Positions 53,165 to 63,489 of a DNA stretch of 64,000 nt are shown one piece after another. The DNA comes from Isoetes taiwanensis (taxonomy: Eukaryota; Streptophyta; Lycopodiopsida; Isoetales; Isoetaceae): NCBI GenBank assembly GCA_021234155.1, contig JAJEKV010000136.1:496001-560000 (forward strand), written 5' to 3'. Under the pieces are notes generated by a model. It was not told the origin of the DNA and ran no database searches. It saw nothing but the letters and a program-made list of their open reading frames with translations. The translations under genes and the position numbers were made by a program. Each line of letters starts with the position of its first letter. Within the stretch, counting starts at the first letter, position 1.

Positions 53165-54717
53165 GTTCAACTCGGCGCAAAAGATATTGGGTGTAAAAGA
53201 TACTCGGTGTCAAAGAAGAAATAGTGCAAAATGTAGCCACTGCAAAAGAAAATTCATGTGGGCCGCTGCAATAAATTTGTCTTCCTCGACTTGCCTGCAA
53301 GGGTGGATTTGTATATCTTTGGAATGGTGCGAAAGATTTTCTTGAAATGTAAGACCTAATAGGGAAGAAGCTGTGTAAGAAGATTCCCTTGTATTGACTT
53401 ATGTACGTACGAATTTGTGTTCTTGCCTCGTGTTTTTTCTGCCCATGGGATAGATGAGGTTAGGGTCGGTTGAAAAAAAGGAGAGGTGAAATTAAGCATT
53501 CCACTATGCAAGACTTATGTTGTAACATATTGTAAACTTCTAGTCCCATATAAAAGTTTCAGAACAAAATAGTTACAAATTGTTCATTGCTCATGAGCAG
53601 CGCTTTCTCATTTAAATTCTTGGATATCGTTGTCTAATTCTGTCCCTGGCCAACAAATGCTTAACCATCTCCTCAATACATTTCTGGGGTCTTCTTCCAC
53701 TAATTTTCCTTTTCCACTCTCCATATCTAGCTAAGCTCCTCAGTATGTAGATGAAAGAGACAGAGTAAAAGTGTCACTTAAAGAATATTTTTATGGCTGT
53801 AAAACACAAACATAAGCCACCATTATGATAACACCCATTTACAGTCACATATAATCAAGATGGGCATCTACTTGTTAATGTCACCAATAACACTGCGTTG
53901 AAATTCATATTTCTATAATAAGCATTGTTGGCTCCAATATTACAGGTTTTACACCTCACAAAAGCATGGCATTTTTGAATAGAATGAAAGAAGGTTGGCA
54001 ACTTGGAAAGCAGCTTCACTAGAATCTACAATATGAGCAGCACCATATCAAGACTACTTGCATGTTCTCAACAGAAGAACTGTAACACCAATGTTCAACC
54101 ATTGCTTTTATAATCCCAAGTCATGAATAACAAAAAGTGAAGGTTTCGGGGCATACAAAACTATTCTACTAAGAGCACTGAAATAAGGTATCTTATGACA
54201 CATATCAATATCATGTATTTCACTCCATGTCGAAAGTAGAATTATTTCAAATGCAACCTAGATCACCTTAGCTTTGGAGCTCAAAACCTTAATGTGAAAC
54301 AAAACTGGATGGCCAAATATAAAAAACAATTATCCACCTTGTCAACTTGAAATCGTCTTTTGCAACTCACAACCTAAAGTCATAAAAAGTTATATCTTCT
54401 ACCACCATATGCACCAGGATATGTACCTGCATAAGCAAGCAGAGAAAGGTGATGAAAATCGGCGAGATAATCACATATTCGTGATTGAAAAAGCTCGATA
54501 AAAGGTTAACTGAAAGTTACCACTTCTGTGGTCCAGCCTTGAAGCTCCAAGATGCATTACTGGATGATTGGCATCATCTCTACGATGTTCTTTAAATTAA
54601 CCTCTGCAGTCAAAGCGTTATCCCTGTTTTTTTTTTCTTACCATAGAACAGAATAAATCAATTTAATCCAAAGCTTAGATGGGCTTGCTGTGCCAAAATT
54701 TAAACCTCGAGAAGCAT
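53165..54717. other. gene-poor stretch
   Basis: No supported gene. AT-rich with short frames only. Confidence 0.4.
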
Positions 54718-55014
54718 TTATGAATCGGATCCTTGTGATGAATCAGAGCTTTTATCTTTAAAAGTCCCCAGGGATTGGCCTTTGAATTTGTTTGTTTTAA
54801 AAGCAATCGAATCTGGATGCACTGCGCGCATAAGTGCTCCCAGGCCGCTCTGATCATGCACTATGATCTGCCATTGTAGCATATGAATGGGAAAAATGTA
54901 GCTAGAGTTTTCTGAGCCTTGATCGCCCAGGCTTTCCCTCTGCAACAGTTCTGCAGCATAGCATCCAAGTCGCCCAAATATAAAAACTGGTCGTATCTCT
55001 TCATCACAGTTCAT
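54718..55014 (-). CDS. small hypothetical protein
   Basis: A closed 98-residue frame with an ATG start (55014). It reads MNCDEEIRPVFIFGRLGCYA, FPIHMLQWQIIVHDQSGLGA and a polar tail ending SSDSSQGSDS. No known family was recognised. A second short frame lies directly upstream (55196-55011) in another phase. It could be a real single-exon gene or a fragment; there is no splice or homology support. Confidence 0.25.
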   Translation of the reverse strand: MNCDEEIRPVFIFGRLGCYAAELLQRESLGDQGSENSSYIFPIHMLQWQIIVHDQSGLGALMRAVHPDSIAFKTNKFKGQSLGTFKDKSSDSSQGSDS

Positions 55015-55940
55015 TGCGCAAGGATCTGCAAAGCTTTGCTGATCACAATATTCTGAGCACGAAGGATCACAAGGGCATCAATCCATGTCCTATAGTTGAG
55101 ATAGGCAGGAGCCATAGACACGAAAACGGCAAATCGGCAAGGCAGGAACCCTAAACCTAATCGATGCCCCTGTAAATTCATACACATCCTTTGCATGTTT
55201 TTCCTGAGACATGCATATATTTAGCAGATTTGTTGCAATTTGTAATAGGAAAACGAAACTTTACTCTAAAGGATTGAAGAGTTAAAGCCATAATAGTTGT
55301 ACCAAGAGTCTGAGCAGAATAACGCACCCGCAGTGATCAGATTGGTCAGTTCCAACAGCTGCTCTGCTCCAGCCGAACTTGCTTTAATTCAAGCAAGAAG
55401 CAAAACCGTGTGCCTTATGCTTCCTTTGCTTGCACTCCAATTTCAGCGACTACCCTGCTTCAGCGCCTGCAGATAGAAAGCACAAACGTGAATGAATGGC
55501 AAAGAAATTTAAAGCAAAAATCAACCCTAAATGGAACAAATAACCTACTGAATGTTGAATCCAAACCTCCAGCATGCTATCTGGTTCAATGCCTTCTTCA
55601 AACAGAATGAAGGAGAGTGGGAAAATTTTTATCTGACGCTCTTGCCTAGCCTGCTATGTAGGCGCCAAAGCAAGCTCCAAACGCAAGGGTGAATGCTGCT
55701 GCATTTTAACACAAGGAGAAATGAAGGAAGGAGGCGGGATGAAAGAAGGAGTAAGGAGGCAGGATGAAGAAAGCCGCATCCGGTTATGATGCAGTGGTGG
55801 TAAATTGCGGCATCGGAGTTTGATCTGCCATAGCATCGGAGTTTGATCTGCCATAGCCAGAGCAGAGCAGCAGCAGAGCACGAAAAAGGGGACGGAGTCT
55901 TTGTTGCAGCGCAATGCTTGAGTGCAGAGCAAGAAAAGGG
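55015..55940. other. spacer with short duplications
   Basis: GCATCGGAGTTTGATCTGCC occurs twice in tandem at about 55812-55855. Overlapping minus-strand frames at 55629-55996 are serine/leucine-rich and phase-shifted copies of one another, not a gene. Confidence 0.4.
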
Positions 55941-56014
55941 AACCACGTGTCAGCTTCACGATTCTTCAAACAAAATAAACCACGTGTCAGCTTCACGATT
56001 CTGCAAACAAAATA
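55941..56014 (+). promoter_or_regulatory. tandemly duplicated G-box/ABRE-like element
   Basis: A 37-base unit, AACCACGTGTCAGCTTCACG followed by ATTCTTCAAACAAAATA, is present twice in tandem with two mismatches. CCACGTGTC contains the CACGTG G-box and the ACGTGTC core of ABA-responsive elements, bound by bZIP and bHLH factors. It lies about 360 bases upstream of the receptor-kinase-like start at 56373. Confidence 0.5.
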
Positions 56015-56372
56015 GCATCAAACAAAATGGGCTCAAACAGAAAAGCAAACTGCATTATATATGAGTTGATAAGTATTGGAGGGCGATTCTTTTGGAATAT
56101 TACCTTGAGATTCTTACTTTGAATTTTGACACGTTAGCGAATCTTGTGCGCAACACTCCTTCATAAATTTTTTTGACACGTTTCAGAGGAACAATACTAA
56201 ATCTGCACACCCTCTGGTAACGTTTTCTAAGCTCGCCCATTTCGTTTCTTGGCCTCTTTGTTCTATTCTGTGAACGATTTCCCATTTTTTGCAGCGTTTT
56301 CGCCATGGTATTATATGCATGCAAGGCGCTTCTGCTGCTAAATATCTTCTGAAGGTTGGATAAGCTTCTGCA

Positions 56373-56640
56373 ATGAGGAATCCGGTGCGGAATCCTCGAA
56401 TCTGGCTATGGTTTTGGTTATGGGTAGCTGTTCTAAATTTGAGTTGCATTGCTTCTCCTTACGACGACAAGGCCGGCCTTGGCCTTTCAAAAATGCACAT
56501 GATTTTGGCAACAGGTTGGACTGGAATCAAAATGTGGACCACTGCAGATGGCGTAGAGTTACTTGCAGCAACAATAGTGTTACAGAGCTCCGGCTACCTG
56601 GTCGTGTGCTAAAAGGAGAAATCGTTACAGGTGCAGAGTT
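56373..56640 (+). pseudogene. 5' fragment of an LRR receptor-like kinase
   Basis: From ATG 56373 the frame encodes a signal peptide (IWLWFWLWVAVLNLSCIAS) and YDDKAGL. After a one-base shift the second frame gives FKNAHDFGNRLDWNQNVD, HCRWRRVTCSNNSVTELRLP and VLKGEIV. This is an LRRNT_2 cap, with W...C-x-W-x-x-V-x-C and the first leucine-rich strand. LRRs, membrane helix and kinase are absent. The fragment ends where another captured gene fragment, on the opposite strand, begins. Confidence 0.75.
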
Positions 56641-56720
56641 ACATAGAGATTTCTGCCCTAGTCTGTTTGCGAAGCGCTTAGAAGCTCTGTTTCCCGTTAG
56701 AAAGAACATCATACGACTGG

Positions 56721-57223
56721 CTATGGCGACCCATGTGTTCCCGAAACTGCAGATCCAAATTCGGCCTGTTCAAAGAATTTGTTGAAGAAAAATTCATGTG
56801 CTTCAAGCCGTTTATTTCTTGCAATCTTGTCCAATGCTTGGTCTGAAGGGACCTTCAAATGGGCATTTTTTAGTGGATATATTTCTTTGAGAGCTTTCCT
56901 TTCTGGAAAATGAAAAGTCTGCTCCACACAAAGTAGATCAGATCTAGCAAGAATTAAAAGCAGGGCAAAAATGGCGCTGAATCCATCCTAAAACAGAGTA
57001 TTACCTCTTTAATAGTGTCTGCGCCAATTTCTTTGCGCCATTCGAGCATAGATTCATATATAACCTTAGCTTTTGGAACGTCAAAACCTCTAGCGCGAAG
57101 AAACCTTAGCAAATCCGAATCTGTGCTCCGTTTCACGCCCAGCTTGTGTTCCCCGAGATGTAGTTTCAAACGCTGAAGAGCATCTTCCTGAGAAACTGAC
57201 ATCTGATCTATTCCGGAACTCAT
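56721..57223 (-). pseudogene. 5' fragment of a SEC14-like (CRAL-TRIO) phosphatidylinositol transfer protein
   Basis: Exon 1 (57223-57005) encodes 73 residues with the CRAL-TRIO N-terminal motif DLLRFLRARGFDVPKAKVIY and EWRKEIGADTIKE. The donor is AAAGAG|GTAATA. After an 86-base intron, exon 2 begins at 56918 (GGAGCAG acceptor) with TFHFPERKALKEIYP, which continues the family alignment (E-F-x-F-x-E...YP) in phase. From about 56870 the sequence no longer fits SEC14: the expected G-x-D-K-x-G-R-P segment and the whole lipid-binding domain are missing. The rest of the frame to 56721 is unrecognised. Confidence 0.75.
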
Positions 57224-58500
57224 TCTCAGTGTTCTGAGCGGGATACCTAGACTGCCATCTTCAGATTACTTCAACCCAAGAACTAGGATGCAAGAAGCGT
57301 CAAAACGAAGGCGGATTGATGCTCTAAATAGCTCGATTTCTGCACAATTGATGAATGTAGAGAAAAGCCGAACAGAAAAAGGAAAGATTCTTTGTGGTGA
57401 TTATGCAGCAAGCTGGGCCTCAGAGGCTGTAGTAGAATTGCGCCTCCACCGGAACAAGAATTCAAGATCGAGGAGCACGAAAACCGACTACAGAGTTATG
57501 AAAAATAAGCAAGGAAGATTATCGACGGCAGTTACCGTCCTGATGACCACATGCTTACGGCCGTGGGTTGGTAGCGGGCCCATTCCGTAACCTTTATGCT
57601 ATGAAATAGACACTCGAAGTATATTATGGCGCAAAAATAAACCCATTGGTTTTGTTTTCCTTTCTTTTTTTTTTCTATCTTTTGTAAGTTCATGATGGTG
57701 TTTTTTTTCCATCTAGAGAAACATGGTCGTCCTCATGGTGTGTGTGGACGTTAAAATTTATCTATCTTTTTTTTTTTCCACTTCTAGAGAAACATGATCA
57801 TCCTCATGTTTTCATCCTTGAGGCCATGGCAAAACACTCGACAACGCACAGATGCCATAATTGCCAGTGTAGTTTTGTCATGAAAACCTCTCGACTTCTC
57901 GCTATGGGAACACGATATGAGTGTGACAAATGGAGCTAGAATGTATACATGTTTATAATCATAGACCACACGCTCTCTCCTTTCAACCAACCATCGATGG
58001 TGTTGTTCATGACACTGACGTGCAACCATCACCAGTCCATTTCAAATTTCAACTTATGCCCTTCGGTTTTGAATAACTACAAACTAACTATTGAAAATAG
58101 AATAGAGTAGAATAAAACATGAGAGATGCATTTATATGGCAGCAAAAAACATCCTCATATACAAAATTTTGCAAATTTGAGTCCCTCTGTATGCAATCTA
58201 CCGCACACACACAACAAAACACCCCCAAAAAACTCCTCTTCCATCCGTATACATATAAAAATTGGTAAGAAAACCCCTTTGACTAGCCATCAACATAAAG
58301 TACAGGCATAAAATGTAGATCCATCTTGGAATAGAATAGAATAGAAAATTACCTGGTCCGTTCTCAACTAGGGCAACATTGCCTCTTTTTGGTCATCTAT
58401 AATATGGAGGTTAGAGTTCTCCAAGTTAGACACATTTAGTTCAATTTCACAGGTCCATACCTGAGTTCATTTCGACTTAATACAAACCCTCATTTGCCAC
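57224..58500. other. upstream of SEC14 fragment; poly-T and short direct repeats
   Basis: TCTAGAGAAACATG(G/A)TC followed by (G/A)TCCTCATG occurs at about 57714 and 57784. The Arg-rich plus-strand frame at 57288-57590 (100 codons) has no domain. Two GAATA-rich runs lie at 58083 and 58331. No gene supported. Confidence 0.4.
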
Positions 58501-58580
58501 GAGTAGAGCAAAAGAAATGTTCGCGAGTAGAGCAAAAGAAATGTTCGCGGCGGCCTTGGCCGCCGCGATAAATTTCTTGT
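58501..58580 (-). repeat. GC-rich hairpin, copy 3 of 3, with 24-bp tandem duplication
   Basis: On the minus strand: AACAAGAAATTTATCGCGGC, then a perfect GCGGCGGCCAAGGCCGCCGC palindrome and GAACATTTCTTTTGCTCTAC. The outer 24-base unit GAGTAGAGCAAAAGAAATGT+TCGC is repeated twice at 58501-58548. It is in inverse orientation to copies 1 and 2. Confidence 0.8.
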
Positions 58581-59080
58581 TATTCATAAATATCACAAAA
58601 AGGATGTGGCTATACAAAGTTGTTACTCATAAGGCAACCAAAAAACAATTGTCCTAATTAACCACTATCAAAGCAATATAGATATAGTCTTTTGTAATTT
58701 TACTTTTTTTGAAGCACGACAGACTCCATTCAAATATGAGAAAGTACCTAGGTGTCTTTTATAATTTGTAATTTGTAATTTGTTATTGTATCTTTAGAAA
58801 AACATTATAGAAATGTGGTTTTCTATATCATATCATATCATACTATATATACAATTATTCCATGGGGGGCATGTGCGTAACATGGGGGGTCATATATATA
58901 GAGATTGATCCCATCCGTTCATTCAAAAAATAAAGGGCCAAGATGATGCCACCTCATGGGGGAAAGGGGGGCATGCATGGGTATGCACCCCATGCCTGAA
59001 CCGTTGGATAGGGGAAGCTTAAATCTTAGCCATTGATCCTAGGGTTAAGGAAAGTGCCTAGAAGTGGTGTGATATTTATG
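58581..59080. other. gene-poor stretch with GGGG-rich words
   Basis: CATGGGGGG-type motifs recur at about 58861, 58881, 58960 and 58966. No coding. Confidence 0.35.
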
Positions 59081-59191
59081 AAGGGGTTAAACCCCTGTGA
59101 GAGCCCATTACGGCAAATAAATGGGCGAGCCCGGAGGGGCGAGCTCATTTATTTGCCGTAATGGGCGAGCACAGGGGTTTGACCCCTTTAA
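59081..59191. repeat. 110-bp near-perfect palindrome
   Basis: Left arm 59081-59133 (AAGGGGTTAAACCCCTGTGA, then CCCATTACGGCAAATAAATG, then GGCGAGCC) and right arm 59138-59190 are inverse complements with about six mismatches and virtually no loop. CCCATTACGGCAAATAAATG is perfectly preserved in both. The inner part GGCGAGC(C/T)C and the AACCCCTGTG ends are also paired. Confidence 0.9.
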
Positions 59192-59679
59192 CCGGGCAGG
59201 TCCGAGCCTATTTTCTGGGCGACTGATCTTGCTTGCTACACTCCCTTGCAAATATGTTGGCGAGATTCCAAGGCACAACCTACATCTGGAAGAGATTTTC
59301 AAGCAGATTTATGTGCCAGGCAGCACAAATTCGGCCAAGAATATGTTTTTTTTAACAGATTTGGATGAGGATGCAAATCTGGCCAGGAACAGAGTTTTTG
59401 GTGCAGATTCATGATTTGTAGGCAAGAACAAGAACAATTCATGATTCAGATTCATGATTTGCAGATTCATGATATGTAGCCGCCAAGAACAAGTAGAATG
59501 GGAAAAATACAGGGCAAGTTATCCCTCACGACAGGCTGCTGCAGATGGTTTATCATGATAACCAGGCTGCAGATAGTTTATCGTGATAACCAGGCCAAGG
59601 ATCACCTGTTACGGCTAATCACCAGTCTAGATCTAACGGCTAAGATCTAAAATAGGCAAGGACCTGCCGGTTAAGGGGG
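59183..59679. mobile_element. MITE-like element bounded by TTAACCGG(G)CAGGTCC inverted repeats
   Basis: CCCCTTTAACCGGGCAGGTC plus C at 59183 pairs with GGACCTGCCGGTTAAGGGGG at 59660. The right end overlaps the outer part of the palindrome. Within are repeated GATTCATGATTTG and (G/A)TTTATC(A/G)TGATAACCAGGC units. No coding capacity. Confidence 0.6.
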
Positions 59680-60890
59680 ATATCTAATTAGACCATGGAG
59701 ATTTCTGGACTAATACGATTGTTTGACGTTTAGATTGAAATGATATATAAATGTTATAATAAATTATTTTTGATATTTACGGTGTCGTGAAATTTGGGCG
59801 ACGTGGCTGTTGTGTGACCTAATGCCCTGAAGCCGCTGCGCTCAATGAACGAGAGAGGAAGCTGTCTGGATTTAATGAGCGAATGCGAGTCTGTTTTGGA
59901 GATGGAGGACACGATGGTATCGGCCAGATCATGCACAACATTTTGGAAGCTGACCGTCGCTTCAGGGTAAGTATAAAAGTGTTGATTTTTGCTGAGAGTA
60001 GAGTACTTACGATTTGCAATTGGCGCATAGGCTGAGCGATTGTTATGTGTTGAACAAACAAGAACTAAGAAGGGCTCTGAGACTCTGTAGGATATGTTTT
60101 GAGCCGGATTCTCTTGCTCTTGTCCATTCTCTCTGGCAATTTTCATCCAGCCAGATATGGCGACCCATCTGAGACTCTGTAGGATATAATCTTCGCCGGA
60201 TCAATGTATATGCATATTATCAGCCAATGAAAGAAAGAGTTATATGTTTTCAAAGGGCCAGCGGATGGTTGCAGCGGCATGCTGAACACAAACGTGAAGG
60301 TGTTTTCCAGGATTCTCTGATTCGTTTCTTGCTTCAGTCTGGAACTTGTCCAATTTTTGTTCCCTTTGAAGCTTTCCCTTTCTTGCTCTAGCAAGCTCAC
60401 ATGAACTCTGGTTGGCCTTAATGCATTTCTATCTTTGTTTTCAATGTGTTTGTTGCCTGTCTGGTTCTATAATGCATTTATAGAATTTAGATTATAGTAT
60501 GCAAGACTTTCTAACAGTGCCTGCATGTTGCAAGGTCGTTCGAAGTTGACTATGGCCACAGCTTTGATGGTGCAAACAGAAAGAGTGGCAATTATACTCT
60601 GGCAACAGGTAATGTTTTTGATGTTTGTGTATCATTTGCTTAGATTTGATCTGAATTTCTAGCACGTTTAATGGATATCAAATAACTAAATTTTAAGACT
60701 CGAAAAGGCTCGTGTATGTCTGTTGTCTATTTCTTGCTTTCTAGATTTAGCAGGTGATAAATTAAGATGCCTTTCATCATCTATGCATTTTGCTTGATAA
60801 TTGCTTTAAAGTTCGATGTCCATCCAGTTTCATCTCTCCGTCTTGAGGTCATTTTGTCTGTAGAAGTAAGTGATCGCTTGAGCATATTGA
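59680..60890. other. gene-poor stretch
   Basis: Minus-strand frames at 59754-60146 and 60143-60400 (130 and 85 codons) show no domain and lack splice support. Nothing else is recognised. Confidence 0.35.
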
Positions 60891-61758
60891 AATGAATGGC
60901 TATATTTTATTCATTGAGCAATCAGGAGCTCTTGAAGTGTAAGTGCAATTGTTCCTTTCTCTGTTATATTATATGTATGCAATGTTATTTGTATGCCGTG
61001 CAGCAGTCTCTCCTAAAGCTTTAAAATTGTGCAACTGAACTCTTCAGCTTGGAATGCATGGCAATAATTTTGCACAAAGCCGATAGAGCCCAGTAAAGCC
61101 GTCACGTGCTATTTGAGAAGCTTTCGCTGATACCATCCATTGGCTCTTTGTATTCCTTTTTTTGCTTAGTTTTTTATGCAATTATTTGGAGGTATGTGTA
61201 GTTAAACCTATTGGATGCTTTATTCCTTATTTGAGAAGATAATTGTTGGAGGATCTTTTTCAAGCTTCCATTACCAAGTAGATAGCTTTTGGTCTGTTAT
61301 TACCAGAATGCAGCCTCGAATAAGGTGTTTTTTCTCAATTTTGCAATGCCATATTTTAATGAATGGCTATATTTTATTCACTTGAAGTGTAAGTGCAATT
61401 GTTACTTTCTCTGTTATGTTATATGTATGCAATGTTATTTGTATGTTGTGCAGCAGTCTCTCCTAAAGCTTTAAAATTGTGCAACTGAACTCTTCAGCTT
61501 GGAAATTGCATTGCTATAAATTTGCACAAAGCCGATAGAGCCCAGTAAAGCCATCACATGCTATTTGAGAAGCTTTCGCTGATACCATCCATTAGCTCTT
61601 TGTATTCCTTTCATTGCTTAGTTTTTTATGCAATTATTTGGAGGTATGTGTAGTTAAACCTATTGGATGCTTTATTCCTTATTTGAGAAGATAATTGTTG
61701 GAGGATCTTTTTCAAGCTTCCATTACCAAGTAGATAGCTTTTGGTCTGTTATTACCAG
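60891..61758 (+). repeat. 0.4-kb tandem duplication
   Basis: Copy 1 (60891-61306) and copy 2 (61358-61758) are more than 90 percent identical by eye. They start AATGAATGGCTATATTTTAT and end GGTCTGTTATTACCAG, and each contains AAGCCGATAGAGCCCAGTAA. A 28-base piece near the start (TTGAGCAATCAGGAGCTC) is lost in copy 2. The spacer is 51 bases. Confidence 0.92.
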
Positions 61759-62460
61759 TATTGCTTCTGTGCAATCAACTACTAGAAATGGTGAATCCAG
61801 TTAAGAGCCCTTAGTGAAACTGTGATGCATTTTTGGATGACATGTCTAACTAACTAATTCCTTATTATTGCAGGACGATTTTTTTAAATGATCAATGCAT
61901 TAGAGAAAATAGGAAAGTGTTAGTGTTCTGTAGCAGAAATCTCACGTAAGCCTTCCGTTCGCCCATGTAAGTCAAGTGAGGCATTCCTATGTCCAGCTGT
62001 GTATCTAACAGTAATTATAAGGCTCATGTGTCTATTTTGCAGATCAATACTGTTGTAGAGCAATTAGACAACCACTTTGGGCGTGCCATGGAGAGTGGAT
62101 CTTTTGCTGTCAGAACTTACTTGATGGCAAGTGGGTGAAAGTATGCTGGTGGGTAGCAAAAAAACGCGACCCCAGCACCTAGCACCAGCACCCTTCATAC
62201 TATTTTTTCCACCCTTCACCAATTGAAGTGTAACCTATGCTATGCCCGTCACTTCACATAGGGCGTACCCGTTTCAATCATAACCTTCTTACCGCCCACC
62301 GTAACTAATGACTGTGACCCGAAAGGGTAGCGAACTTTGAATTTGTAATTTCGAACCGTGCTCCCCACCTTTTGCTACTCCGGCCAAATAGCCCGCGGAG
62401 AAGAAGCTCGAGAATTTCCGGATTCACTCTAGTATTCCAAAACTCAAACGCCAAAAACTA
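61759..62460. other. gene-poor stretch
   Basis: An imperfect inverted pair, GGGTGAAAGTATG / CATACTATTTTTTCCACCC, lies at about 62135-62212. The sequence upstream of 62461 is GC-richer (CCCACCGTAACTAATG) and may be the 5' region of the frame that follows. Confidence 0.35.
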
Positions 62461-63085
62461 TGGTGAAGAAGGTTGTTAATCCGCCGGCTCAGCCAGCAAT
62501 TCCAATGGATGCCATGCGCAGGGTAAGCAAAATGCAAATCCAATTTTGATGGCTTATGGTGCCTGTTAATTTGTTTTTCTTGATTTCTTTCAGCCCGGAT
62601 GAAGGCGTGCCCCTAAGACCCGACACGGCTGATTGCCGAACCGAGGAGGACTTCCATGCCTACGCTGGTCTATCAAACGAGGGTGTGCATCCTCTCAATT
62701 TCGAACGGATGTGATATCGCAGAGAATATAACGAGGTTTGGGACACCAATGGTGTCATTCGAACAAGACATCCATCGACAAAATAAGGCGAGCACGAAGA
62801 AGCTCTAATTGAGTGTTGAGCAAGATATACCCGAAGGGTTGAAGAAACAGAGAAGTAAGGAAGACGGTTTCCTTTTTATTTGCATTCAACAACCGCAAGA
62901 GGGCCAAGCAAGATCCAGAAAACTTCAAGGTCAATTGGGCAGCAGTGGCAGCAAAAAGCAGAGCCTATTCGAGCAAGGTCAAGAGTGAACCCCAAGCACC
63001 CGCCCCTGCGGAACACAAAGAGCCCAAACAAATCACACCGGCATAACAAAGCACAAAGCATTGCGGAAAAGCCGGCCTCACAGTA
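62461..63085 (+). pseudogene. degenerate coding sequence, unknown family
   Basis: ATG 62461 opens MVKKVVNPPAQPAIPMDAMRR, followed by GTAAGC and a 3' splice site TTTCTTTCAG at 62594. The sequence after it reads PDEGVPLRPDTADCRTEEDF, then HAYAGLSNEGVHPLNFERM, in a phase incompatible with exon 1. It is interrupted by TGA and TAA stops before an Arg/Lys-rich C-terminal part (62880-63085). Protein-like codon usage and splice signals suggest a real but decayed gene, possibly from a transposon. I do not recognise the family. Confidence 0.3.
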
Positions 63086-63237
63086 ATCTGCTTTGTAAAA
63101 TTAGAAGGGAGGTTGTCATTCAGAGTACTTCAATGTGTCCAAAAAGCATTCTCGCCTTATGGGGAAAATATTTCCGTCCCGGAAAGCATGATCCAAGATA
63201 TGCGAGGAAGCCCTAAAATTGCAGTGAGAATGACCTA

Positions 63238-63456
63238 GTGTCAAAGAAGGAACAGCCGCACAATCTCGTGCAAAGGGAAGCTTCTTCTACTGCAGAGGGG
63301 AAGTTGAAGACCATAAAGGATAATATTGCACGCGTCTTCAAAGCTTTGCCGGATCCTAATGCAGGTGTCTCTCACGAGATTGATCTTTGGATAGGGAGAA
63401 AGATATGGCGTAATATATCTTTGAAGTCCCTACTTGAAATGGGGGTGGGCCAATAG
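63238..63456 (+). pseudogene. degenerate coding sequence, unknown family (part 1)
   Basis: The 72-codon frame reads KLKTIKDNIARVFKALPDPN and HEIDLWIGRKIWRNISLKSL, protein-like but unassigned. It is followed in a shifted frame by ENVTGEGDD-type and ITPIPFRLPIGDEERCS sequence (63540-63660). Probably the same degenerate gene as the next entry. Confidence 0.3.
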
Positions 63457-63489
63457 ATCAAAACTGTGTAGAAAAGGTGGCTGCACTAA

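Noticed and set aside
57288-57590. 100-codon Arg-rich frame
   Set aside because: Lies in the probable promoter of the SEC14 fragment and shows no known domain.
59754-60400. Two minus-strand frames of 130 and 85 codons
   Set aside because: No motif or exon structure; several phases are equally open in this AT-rich region.
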